Below are positions 33,077 through 43,248 of a stretch of 64,000 bases of DNA, one piece after another. The translations under genes were made by a program, and so were the position numbers. Origin of the DNA: Poecilobothrus nobilitatus (taxonomy: Eukaryota; Arthropoda; Insecta; Diptera; Dolichopodidae); assembly GCA_947095535.1 (NCBI GenBank), contig OX352773.1, positions 111,173,950 through 111,237,949 of the forward strand. The letters run 5' to 3'. Positions within the stretch are counted from its first letter, which is position 1. Every line of letters begins with the position of its first letter. Below the pieces are notes generated by a model that saw only the letters and a program-made list of their open reading frames with translations, made no database searches and had not been told where the DNA came from.

Positions 33077-33458
33077 AACACTTAAATATTTTCTGAACAT
33101 ATTACTAACATAAAATCTTAATTTTTAACAATGCATATTCAATATGCATTAAAAAATGTTGACAGTAAATATTTTGATTTAAATCCTAAACAAATGTTGT
33201 AAACAAAATAATTTAGCAACATACATAAAAATATTGTAGGTATAGTGTTTTGCTAAATATGCTAATACAAAACACCATGTGCAATGAACATCGACATTAT
33301 ACTATTATAGGAGGAAAGATCAAAAATATAATGTGTATGTTTGTATGCATGAATAAGAGATAAAAATGTAAGTTTTAAATTGATATATACAAAAATATAT
33401 ACATATTTTATTCAAAAAATGTTGACGAATAGATAGTTACAAAAAAAAAATGTTGCAT

Positions 33459-33523
33459 TTGAACTGGATTTGAACAACATGATCTCCACTTTTGAAACCT
33501 GTACACTATCCTCTGCACCATAC
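33459..33523 (-). repeat. tRNA-like segment 2 (A/B boxes)
   Basis: Second occurrence, with GGTGCAGAGGATAGTGTACA and GTTCAAATCCAG on the minus strand. Confidence 0.5.
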
Positions 33524-34320
33524 TACACTTACAAATGTTGCTAACAGATTACGAAGATAATAAAAAGCGTGACAGAATGACAAATAAATAAATAAATAAA
33601 CCGACACCGACGAGTTAATATAAAAGCATATAATATGATTATCATTCTTAAATATGTTGACAACAAATATTTTGATTTATTCTAAACAATTATAATATTA
33701 TGTACGTACGTACATACTTACATACATATTTAGGAAATTTTAATTTTTTGTGTTGACAAAATTTTGTTTGTAAATCATAATTCGTAATGCGCAAAAGCAT
33801 AATTTTGTAATGATCTTTACTTTTTACATCCTTTACTATGTACAAAAATAATATTATATATGTATGTAGTTTGAATTTGGCAATTGGAATTATTTTGAAT
33901 AAAGTTTTATATGTATATCTATATATACACAATATACATAATAATGTTGCTAAATAAAACACATAAAACCTTAATTTTTGACGCCATGCATATTCAATAT
34001 GCAATAAAAAATGTTGACAACAAATATTCTTATTTAAATCCTAAACAAATGTCTTAAATCAAAATAATTTAGCAACATAAAAATATTATATGTACCTATA
34101 TATGTATATTGTGTTTTGCTAAACCCTAATACAAAACCCATGTGCACATCAAGATTGATTGAACTAAATTATTATAGCAGGAAAGATCAAATACATGTAT
34201 ATTGTATGCATGAATTATGAATAAGAAGAAAAATAAAGTTTTGAATCTATTATACATAAATTGTTATTTAAAAAATATTGATGAATAGAGTTAAAAAAAA
34301 AAAAAAAAATTATACATATA

Positions 34321-34393
34321 CGAATTGGATTCAAACCACAGTCCACACATTAACACTCACTTTCAAGACCTGTACACTTTCCTCTGCACCATA
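34321..34393 (-). repeat. tRNA-like segment 3 (A/B boxes)
   Basis: Third occurrence, in the second large unit. The B box is altered (GGTTTGAATCC on the minus strand) and the middle is longer. Confidence 0.45.
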
Positions 34394-34695
34394 TATGCAT
34401 TAATTCAATATGCATTAAAGAATGTTGACAGCAAATATTTTGATTTAAATACTAAACAAATGTTGTAAACAAAATAACTTAGCAACATACATAAAAATAT
34501 TGTACGTATGGATTGTGTTTTGCTAATTATGCTAATACAAAACACCAGGAAAGATCAAAAATATAATGTGTATGTTTGGATGCATGAATAAGAGATAAAA
34601 ATGTAAGTTTTAAATTGATATATACAAAAATGTATGCATATTTTATTCAAAAAATGTTGATAAATAGATAGTTAAAAAAAAAAAATGTTGCATAT

Positions 34696-34757
34696 GAACT
34701 AGATTCGAACAACATGATCCCCACTTTTGAAACCTGTACACTATCCTCTGCACCATA
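34696..34757 (-). repeat. tRNA-like segment 4 (A/B boxes)
   Basis: Fourth occurrence, GGTGCAGAGGATAGTGTACA plus GTTCGAATCTAG on the minus strand, in the position matching segment 2 of the first unit. Confidence 0.5.
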
Positions 34758-34900
34758 CTACAATTACAAATGTTGCTAACAGATTACGAAGACAATAAAA
34801 AGCGTGACAGAATGACAAATAAATAAATAAATAAATAAATAAATAAACCGACAGCGACGAGTTAATATAAAAGCATATAATATAGGGTTTCTTTATAATT

Positions 34901-35262
34901 GACGAAAGTGTTAATTGATTTTTTCAAATTTTCTAACAAATTTCTTTAACGAATTTTTTGCATTTTGTTTTACTCGATAATTTGAAATTGTTGAGGATAT
35001 AATGCGTCGTACAAAAAAATGTAAATAAATAAACAACATAACGGTTGCTTAAAGAATTTTTATTTACATATCGTATATGTCACTTATGAATGAATGATAA
35101 GAGTATGGATGTAAATTATATAGCGCCGTATTTACGTACATATTATATGTATTTTATTGTACTTATAAGAAATTATTCTATGAATGGAAATATTTTTAAA
35201 GAAATATTGCAATGTGTGGCAATATACTTATAACAATATAAATATACTATGTACGCATTAAT
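34901..35262. other. AT-rich spacer
   Basis: No coding signal recognised between the repeat array and the Helitron. Confidence 0.4.
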
Positions 35263-37935
35263 TCTAATATATAACAAAGAAATTCTGTTTGTTTGTTTGG
35301 CACGGATTCACGTAAAAACCACCAGTCCGATTGCAACCAAATTTTGCAGGAACATTTCTACGACCCCGGAAGGAGTTATAGGCTACATCGCCTTTCGGTT
35401 CATTAACCCATTGCGGCCCGAGAGCGTTTTAAAGGGTTTTGGTGTTTTCGTTGTTCTGTTTAAACGGTTTGACCGATTGAGTTGAAAATTTGCACAAATG
35501 TTCTTCTCACCTTTAGGGGTGTACCCAAGGAATTGGGTTGCCATATATCACCCGGGTTCGGCCCGGTGGGCTTCCAAAAATTTTTTTGTTTCCGATTTAT
35601 GTCCAATTTTGTATGGCGGTTTTATGGTCTGAAAAAAACCCTGAGACAAATTTTTGTGAAGTTCCGGTAACCCGTTTGGGCACGAGAGTCGAACAAAGTT
35701 CATTAAATTTTATTGCTGTCCTGCTTAAACGGTGTCATCAATTGATTTGAAAACTTGCAAAACTGTTGCTCTTTAGCAGAAAAGCTCACTAGGTTAATTT
35801 GGTTATGATCCATTAACCCGTTTCCGCACCAGGGCTCAGTGAAATTTCTTAATTTACCTTAATGTCGCGCTTAAACGGTTTGACCAATTGAGTTGTAAAT
35901 TTACAAAAGTGTAGTTCTTCACCCCAGAAGCTCACTCAATTGACTTGGTTACGATTCGTTAATCCGTTTCGGCACCAGAGCCCAATGAAGTATTTTAATT
36001 TTTTTATTGTCGCGCTTAAACTTTTTGACCAATTGAGTTGAAAAATTGCAAAATTGTTACTCTTTAACACAGAAGCTTACTGAGTTGAATTGGTTACAAT
36101 ACATTAACCCGTTTCGGCACCAGGGTTCAATGATATTTTTTAATTTCTTTGTTGTCGCGCTTAAAAGGTTTGACCAATTGAGTTGAAAAATTACAAAAGT
36201 GTAGCTTTTCACCCCAGAAGCCCACTCAGTTGACTTCGTTACGATCCGCTAACCTGTTTCGGCACCACGGCCCAATGAAGTTTCTTAATGTCTTTGTTGT
36301 CGCGCTTAAACGGTTTGACCAACTGAGTTGAAAATTCACAAAAGCTCTAGCTCTTTACCATAGAAACTTACAGAGTTGATTTAGTTACGATACATTAACC
36401 CATTTCAGCATCAAGCCTCAATGAAGTTTTTAATTTTTTTGTTGTCGTGCTTAAACTGTTTGACCAATTGAACATTGGCACAATTATTGCCCTTTAAGAC
36501 AGAAGCTCATTTAATTAATTCTGCGGTGATATATTAACCCATTTCAGCACGATAGACTTTCAAAAAAAATATTTTGTTCTAATTTTTGTCTAATTTGGCA
36601 AGATGAATTTACCATTCTAAATAAAGCCTGTGACAAATTTTTGTTAATGTTCGTTAACTCATTGCCGCACGAGTACCTATTAAAAATACTCTGCTCAATT
36701 TTTGGTATTGTTATTATTATTAAAAAGATATTTCCAACATTCTTTACTTTTATCTACACTGTTTTTAATATTCCATTAAGACCTTTCAATGCAAATTTCT
36801 AATATATAAAAATAATTAAAATAACCTTATTAAGAATCTTAAGAATACTGTGTTTAAGTCTAACAACATAACATTTTTGGCAGTTAAAAAACCGAAACAA
36901 TCTCCTACATACGACAATCATCATGTTATCATTCAGAAATGCACTACTTACATGTGGTCTTTACATGTGGTCTACCTATATAAGATGCATGTGTATAACA
37001 TATTTCCCATAAAATATCATTGAAATATGTACATATAGTATGTATAATGTGCGTATATTTAAAAATACTATAAACATAATCAATTAAATTAGAAAACATA
37101 TTCACATTTCTGTATAGTATTTAATCAAAAATGAGTACATACATATTTAAAGAACAGAAAACCTTACATTCTTATCCATATACAAATTTTACACACATTT
37201 TTAGCCAATTAATTTGGAAACATAATTAGAAAAAGTAAACTTAAAAAAATGCTGGTAGATTTATAAAGGTAAAAAACAGTCATGTATTTTTTATATTGAA
37301 AATATGTTAAACAGAACCTGAGATGTATGCATTTAAAAAGAAGTTTTTCAAAATTTGAAGAGCTGTTGGTGCTGTAGGATCTCCAGCTGTGAGGGTACAT
37401 AAAAAAGTTGTTCTTCAACATTAATCTTTTAAGAGACCTATGCATAGTTAATATTTCATTACCGAATATATTCAAAAGCTAAACAGTATATAAGTTTTGT
37501 AAACAGACGCAGGGAAAGAGCGAACCTAATACCAAATTTTTCTAATGTGCTTAAAAGGATAATTCACAAAAACATGAAGTGACATTACTTAGGAAAAACA
37601 ATTTATTACATTATGGTCTTTTATAATTGAAATGCGATTTTATGTTTCGGTATTAACGAATATATTATGAAAACTCACTTTGCCGTAATTGCGTACTGAA
37701 TAGATTATTGACTCCTTTAAAGAGTTTTTGTAGACGAATTGTCTCTAATTCTTCGCTCTGTTTATTCAATTTAACTAAATGTAATAAAAATAGAATATTA
37801 ACTACCAGCATCTGTAAATGCATAGTAATAAGTTAACTATATTAATTAAATTATATTAACACAGAAACAAAAGTTAATAATTTTTATTTCATAAAGCCAA
37901 TAAAATACTCCGGGCAACGCCGGGTACTCTGCTAG
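35263..37935 (+). mobile_element. Non-autonomous Helitron-like element
   Basis: Starts TCTAATATATAA followed by ATTCTGTTTGTTTGT and ends GGGCAACGCCGGGTACTCTG then CTAG, followed by T. A TC 5' end, a GC-rich hairpin-prone 3' end and CTRR terminus without inverted repeats or target duplication are Helitron hallmarks. No Rep/helicase gene inside. It contains the 145-bp minisatellite and a diverged repeat-A tract (37310-37560). A truncated relative lies at 43249-44965. Confidence 0.75.
35723..36590 (+). repeat. 145-bp minisatellite inside the Helitron, about six units
   Basis: The anchor CTTAAAC(G/T)... occurs at 35723, 35870, 36015, 36160, 36305 and 36450, giving spacings of 147, 145, 145, 145 and 145. 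Each unit has TTTGACCAATTGAGTTG, AGAAGCTCACT, GTTACGAT and CATTAACCCGTTTCGGCAC variants. Alternate units are more alike (ACAAAAGTGTAG...CACCCCAG versus GCAAAA...TTGTT...CTCTTTA), indicating a two-unit higher-order period of about 290. Confidence 0.9.
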
Positions 37936-38290
37936 TATAATATAATATTTAAAATTATATTTACTAGTTTGTAATTTAATATACATTTACCGCTTAGTAT
38001 TAAATGGTACTATAGAATATTTGAAAAAGTTTTGGATTGATAATCGTTATGTGGAAGGTTTGAATCTGCTTTTGAAGAATATAAACTGTATAAACATACA
38101 GTTTGAATATATGTACAACCCATAGTAGAAATTATAAAATTCACCCAAATTATTTTAAAATACTAAAATATTAAAAAATAATATTGTAAGCAGAGTGACA
38201 GGCTGTGAACATACTAACGGTTCGTACGGGTATCTAAGAGTTGACAAAGGCAACTGTATTCTTTCTCGTTTTTTTTAATTTTGCTATAAA
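37936..38290. other. AT-rich spacer after Helitron
   Basis: No gene or repeat recognised. Confidence 0.4.
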
Positions 38291-38329
38291 CTTTTTAAGG
38301 AATTTATGACACTTTACTTTGTATCATAA

Positions 38330-38470
38330 CTTCCTAAGGTACTTATGACACTTATTAAAATTTTAAAGTGTGACATAAGTCCCTTGAAAAAAATGTCATA
38401 AATCCCTTAGATAGTTTTGAAACTTTACTTTTTGTCATAACTCCCTAAGGGATTTGTGACATAAGCAGTT
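38330..38470. repeat. Dispersed repeat with inverted arms, also at 27110-27180
   Basis: ACTTATTAAAATTTTAAAG and GTGTGACATAAGTCCCTTGA recur from 27110-27180. Here 38394-38410 and 38445-38461 form a 17-base inverted repeat with one mismatch (TCATAAATCCCTTAG against CTAAGGGATTTGTGA). Confidence 0.7.
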
Positions 38471-38479
38471 ATGACATGT

Positions 38480-39185
38480 CACCGAAATATGTATGTAAAA
38501 AGATATTAGGAGCGATTTAACAGTTGGTTACAAAATCATAGAGTCCCATCATTTTTTTAGCGAATGCTTTTAGCGCTACTTAAAATGTTTGCTATTAAAT
38601 TTGGAATAGTGGAATTTTATTTTTTGGATTATGTAAATGAAATTGGAAATGAAATTTTTTTTTTTTTGGAATTTAGTACCCAACCCGTCGAATGTGTCCA
38701 AGGTGTACAATGTGTACGAATTATTAGAAGTACCAAGTCAAAAAGAAAAAAATCTAAATTGAATATAAAAATAGAGAAATGTATTGGCGCCTAAGTCAAA
38801 ATTCTAGATTGCCAATATAATACCTATTTTGTAATTTATAATAAAGCCTATTTGTTTGTATCTACGAAGTTGTTCCAAACTAATTCCAATTTAGAGCATC
38901 CCAATTTTCCAAAATAAAATTTTGCATAACAGGATAAGTAGTCCTTACCTACAAAATTGCTTATTTTTCCTCCAAATTTTTTTCCCGTAATAACCATAGT
39001 TCCCAACTAGGAACATTTTTTTAAATGCCTTTTTCACCAGAATAAAATATTATTAGAAACCCAAAAACTTTCTAAAAAGTCGTATCTTTTTAAGAAAAAT
39101 AAATTTGTACTTATTGGATTAATGCCTCACTTCTTAGCTCGAAAAGATTACCTCCCGAAAAATATTAGGTAGGTGCCTTCTGCAA
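38480..39185. other. Unassigned interval with short ORF
   Basis: A 76-codon plus-strand frame at 38564-38794 (ending RSTKSKRKKSKLNIKIEK) has no recognised motif. The rest is AT-rich. Confidence 0.35.
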
Positions 39186-39189
39186 ATTC

Positions 39190-39530
39190 TTCAATTTGTC
39201 AATTCAATTTAGCTTCTTCCCTGGGTCCGTAAATTTTTCATTTATTAATCCAATAAATAAGAAAAAAGCTAATTACGATGTAAACAATTATAGACCCATT
39301 ACTAAACTAGCAATTATTCCCAAATTATTTGAAAAAATTATTTTCTTCTACTTTGTTACCATTGGCGCTACTAGAACAACGTGATTTTCAAAAGGGCAAA
39401 TCTACGATTACCAATCCGACTGAAATTGTCTCTGATTTCATTAAATACGGTGGCAACTAAAAAACAAGAATATGTGCTATTTACTGATATCGCTAGACCT
39501 CCGATTTAATTCTTTATAAAATTATCCTTG
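39190..39530 (+). pseudogene. Jockey/CR1-type reverse transcriptase fragment
   Basis: Reads VNFSFINPINKKKANYDVNN, YRPITKLAIIPKLFEKII, and in shifted frames FQKGKSTIT and IYTDIARPP. These are the RT finger blocks (x-NYRPI-x-x-L-x-I-x-x-LFEKI) of Jockey/CR1-group elements. Several breaks; active site absent. Confidence 0.75.
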
Positions 39531-39754
39531 AAAAAAATAAAGGAATAGGATACAGTCATCATTATATAAATACGCCAGCATTGTTTTTTGGGTACCTTTT
39601 AAGAGAAAACTGATGGGCCGATTTACGTGGTTTATGCATCGAATGACCAAAATATGTTTTAACATTTTTAAAGGTAGTAGTATTTTTTGAGGTTGATACT
39701 TATTTATGATTCAGAATGTAAATATGTATTTGTGTTTGTCTCCCGCATATATCA

Positions 39755-39985
39755 TGATATTTAATCTGTAAATGATAGACATTGAAAACCTTTTTACTCA
39801 ATTATTTACCAACCTATTTTCATTTTTTTTTTGTTTTAAATGATAAATATTCAGTACAGCCATTTTACAATATCAATATTTTTCCAAAAATTTTCGATTT
39901 TCATTATTAATTTTCCATTTTTATAAAAAGCCCATATAAAGAATATACATACATATGTATGTATCAAATAGTATGTATAACCTAT
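39755..39985 (+). repeat. Two-copy dispersed repeat, copy 1
   Basis: About 230 bases (ATTTAATCTGTAAATGATAG, CAATTATTTACCAACC, TTTCATTATTAATTTTCCAT) recur in the same orientation at 43020-43245, immediately before the second Helitron. The copia element lies between the copies. Confidence 0.75.
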
Positions 39986-40074
39986 ACATATAATACATAT
40001 ATTCAAACAAGACACTGTTTGATTCCGTTAAATTTTAAATTTGGCTTTTTTGTTTTTGCTTTTTATTTTTTTTT

Positions 40075-41378
40075 CTAAACACATAAACAAAATTTTAAAA
40101 TAAGTTTGCATTGTGGCCTTCCTGGACCTTGAATTTTTATAAGATCTTCGTCGAGTAAACAATCTTCAAAAACGTTACCTGGGGGAGAACTCAGATGAAT
40201 ATCTGAGTTCTCATCGTCATTTTTTTCGATTTCGTTGCCTGAATTTTTATTATTTTCATCTTCTTCTTTAATGTTCTTATCTTTGATACAATCTTTGTCT
40301 GGATTTTCATAATTACTTGCTTTGTCTTTGTCTTCTAAGTTCTTATTCACTTCATCTGCATTTTCTTTATTATATTCAAAACTAAAAATAGGATAATCAG
40401 TATTAAAATTTTTTCTTACATTATTTAGGAATTTGACATCTCTCGATACGAAAACTTTTCTTGTTTCCGGATCATAAACTCGGTATGCTTTTGCGTTCTC
40501 AGCGTACCCTAGGAATATACAATTTTTTCCTTTAGGTTGAAATTTTGATTTTTTGTAATTCTTGTCCATTATAATTTTTGTCCAACAGCTTTTGTTCCAA
40601 AAATTTTAAAATGGTTTATATTTGGAGTACGACCTGCCCAAATGTCGATGGGAGTTTTATTTTCTAAAATTTTGGTTAGTGACCTATTTCTTATATAACA
40701 GGCAGTGTTGACGGCTTCTGTCCAGAACTATAGATTGAGTTGAGAATCAATACGCATAGTTCCGGCTATTTCTAAAAGCGTACGATTTACTCGTTCTGCA
40801 ATCCCATTTTGCTGCGGTGTATAAGGAACGGTGAGCTCCCTTTTTACTTCAGGTTCTTCAAAATAAATCTTCAACTCGTTTGAAAGATATTCCGTTCCGT
40901 TGTCACTACGTAATCTTTTTATTTTTATTTGTTTCTGTTTCAACTTGACTTTTAAATTTTTTGAACATTTTGAACACCTCACTTTGATGTTTAATTAAGA
41001 AAATAAAAATTCTTTTGGAAAGATCATCGATGAATGTTACAAAATAATTTAAACCACCATTTGAAGTTTTAAATGGTCAGCATATTCCTTTATTTTGTTT
41101 ATTCCTTTGACCATTTGTTTATCATTTAATTTTATTAAATCTTTACTATTGAAATGACAAAATTTACGATGCCATTGAGTAAATACGTCTTCTTCTAATT
41201 GAAAATTTATTTCATTATTTTCGAAAATAAATAAATTTGGCAACCGATTCCCTTTCATTATTATTTTATTACCACGTTTAACTAATACATTGTTTATACT
41301 AAATTCAACATTCAATTTCTTTTCAACGATTTTTGTCATAGAAATAAAATTACTTCTTAAATCAGGGAAGTAAAGCAC
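40075..41378 (-). pseudogene. Copia integrase and linker remnant
   Basis: 41049-41378: LYFPDLRSNFISMTKIVEK and TQWHRKFCHFNSKDLIKLN (His/Cys pre-integrase domain). 40728-40982: KIKRLRSDNGTEYLSNELKI (Asp) and PYTPQQNGIAERVNRTLLEI (Glu). 40560-40730 reads FWTEAVNTACYIRNRS-like sequence. 40075-40569: FLGYAENAKAYRVYDPETRK and an acidic linker. The first catalytic Asp region is degraded, and stops separate the pieces. Confidence 0.82.
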
Positions 41379-41649
41379 ATTTTATAATTTTATTTTAGTT
41401 TTATCACATGACCAATATTACATGACCAATTCCTTTTGATTTTGTTGATGCACCTGATGCCATGTATATAATTTCTTCATAATCATCGAGATTTGTAAAA
41501 AGTTCTCTTTGACAACACATATGAGCTCTCATCCGCTCTCAAAATACCATAAATTTTTGTTCATTAATTCATTTCCACTTACCCAATTCAACAAAGCTAA
41601 CGACGTCACTGCTCTGTTACCTGTTTGTTGTTTATTTCTAATTCTGCAT

Positions 41650-42507
41650 TGTGATGGCCCTTTTTGTTACATATAAAACATTTACCTGTAAATTTATTTC
41701 TGGTCTTATCAGATGATTTATTAATATAATTATATAATTGATTATCATAATATTATTATATTTGGTCGGTATCGGTCGGTATCATATCATATTATTATTT
41801 GGTTGGTATGATTTGTATGATTTATTATTATTATAATTTGATTTGTTGTTTTCTTCAATATAATTACGTATTTGCTTTTATTGAGTATAATTTTTCACCA
41901 TTTTCAAATGATTGATCATTTTCCATATTTTGCCTACGCTGATCTTGTTCAAGTAATTTTATTTTTAATGAATTAACTGACGGAAGATCTTCTCTGGATT
42001 CAATGGCGATTACGAAATTTTCAAACTTCTTTGGTAAACTACATAATAAAACTACATTAAGTAATTCTTCAGGTAATGTTAATCCTATCTCAAAAATGTT
42101 TGCCCTAATTTCAAAAAAGGTTTGAATATGTTCGGTAAGAAATTGATTTTCTTTCATCTTCAGGTTGACAAGTGATTTGAAACAGGAAATCTTTGTAGCC
42201 GAACCTGATGGCTTATGAATTTCCTTTAATTTATTCCATGTATCCGATGATGTTTTACATTCTTTAATGTAAGATAATATAATAAATGCTAAATGCTAAA
42301 AAACAGATAATATGATGTATGCTAAAGCTTTTTCATCCTTAAAATTCCAAGCGTCAACTTCCTCTACTTTTGTGCTCTCTGGTTTTATCTTTGTTCCAGT
42401 TGTATACGGCTACAGTTCTAATTGGATCAGCACACTTTTCATCTGGATTTGCCATATTGATAAATTATTTTCATACAATTTTACTATTTGATTTAAATTT
42501 GATGAGC
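41650..42507 (-). pseudogene. Copia gag remnant
   Basis: ATG at about 42507 gives MSSSNLNQIVKLYENNLSIW, like the DUF4219/gag N-terminus of copia elements. An intact segment at 41864-42157 contains EIGLTLPEELLNVVLLCSLP and KFENFVIAIESRE, characteristic of the UBN2-type copia Gag. The zinc knuckle near 41680 reads CFICNKKGHHNAEL, with the last Cys replaced. A short duplicated tract (AGATAATAT...AAATGCTAA) lies near 42275-42320. Confidence 0.75.
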
Positions 42508-42639
42508 TCATTTTATATGTACGTATTTCAGTTTTTTTTTATTTATTCCTTTATTAAAAATAAATTTAACACTTTTTTAATTTTAATTAAAACTTGTCCA
42601 CCTTTTTTTTTTATTTATTCTGGGCCCTTAAACCTGTTG

Positions 42640-42880
42640 ATGTTAGATAAAAAAAAATAGGCGATAGTTTTAGATTCAATGCTTTATTCAGAAAAATATA
42701 AAAAACGAAAAGAAAGAACAAAAAAGTGCATTGTGAAAAAAATGCATTACATTTAATAATTTAGTAATAGAAAGTAGATTGAAGTTTCAAGTTGTACTAG
42801 AATATTTTTATTCAGAATTTTAAAATATAGTTTGAATGGTAGGAAATAAGAATTTCACAATATAACTGGATGTAAATATA
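42640..42880. other. Probable copia LTR or flanking DNA
   Basis: AT-rich; may hold the copia 5' LTR (minus strand), but no matching 3' LTR was found to confirm it. Confidence 0.35.
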
Positions 42881-42895
42881 GAAACTTTATTTAAG

Positions 42896-42975
42896 GGTTT
42901 TTTGCAGTAGTAGAGTGCCGGATTCTTAAACTTAGGAGCCTTGAGTTTACAAGTTCGATTCGCTTTTGTGTTTTT
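42896..42975 (+). repeat. tRNA-like (Lys-like) segment
   Basis: Reads GCAGTAGTAGAGTGCCGG (A-box-like), GATTCTTAAAC (CTT anticodon-loop-like) and AAGTTCGATTCGC (B box), then a T run (TTTTTTTTTT) at about 42971 that could terminate Pol III. Stems are imperfect, so a tRNA pseudogene or SINE head is likelier than a working tRNA. Confidence 0.4.
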
Positions 42976-43019
42976 TTTTTGGTTGTTTTTCTGATATTTT
43001 AAAAGAAGTAAACTCTTAT

Positions 43020-43245
43020 ATATCATAATATTTAATCTGTAAATGATAGACATTTAAAACCCTTTATCTCAATTATTTACCAACCGACTTCACTTTTTTT
43101 TTGTTATAAATGATAAATATTCACTACAGCCATCTTACAATATCAAAATTTTTTCAAAATTTCCTAACTTTCATTATTAATTTTCCATTTTTATAAAAAA
43201 CCTATGTAAGGAATATAGTACATGTGTAACATAATATAGTATGTA
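43020..43245 (+). repeat. Two-copy dispersed repeat, copy 2
   Basis: Same orientation and order as 39755-39985. It ends at the 5' boundary of the second Helitron. Confidence 0.75.
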
Positions 43246-43248
43246 TAA

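Larger units (their letters stand above)
32350..34900. repeat. Duplicated repeat array, about 1.25 kb unit, two copies
   Basis: Two large units (about 32350-33645 and 33646-34900) share order and sequence: a left block with AATGCGCAAAAGCATAATTT, then two smaller sub-units starting ATGCATATTCAATATGCA (about 32735, 33129, 33983; variant near 34396), tRNA-like segments, and an end with AGCGTGACAGAATGAC, an (AAAT)n run and CGACGAGTTAATATAAAAGC at about 33607 and 34858. Noncoding. Confidence 0.82.
40030..42640 (-). mobile_element. Ty1/copia retrotransposon, lacking RT
   Basis: Minus-strand gag (about 42507 to 41650), protease/integrase (41650-40560) and post-integrase linker (to 40075). RT and RNase H are missing. 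Upstream of gag (42613-42636) the minus strand reads ACAGGTTTAAGGGCCCAG, resembling the internal initiator-tRNA-Met primer site of copia (TTATGGGCCCAG). This suggests the 5' LTR ends at about 42637. Confidence 0.75.

Noticed and set aside
33690..34004. 104-codon minus-strand ORF in the repeat array
   Set aside because: Hydrophobic low-complexity frame, not open in the matching first unit of the duplication; no coding support.
35249..35750. Overlapping plus-strand ORFs in the Helitron (and 43529-43744)
   Set aside because: Same noncoding Helitron sequence; frames are not kept between the two copies apart from short stretches.
35723..36590. CRISPR-like regular repeats
   Set aside because: The units are 145-bp direct tandem copies without unique spacers, inside a Helitron in eukaryotic DNA; it is a minisatellite.
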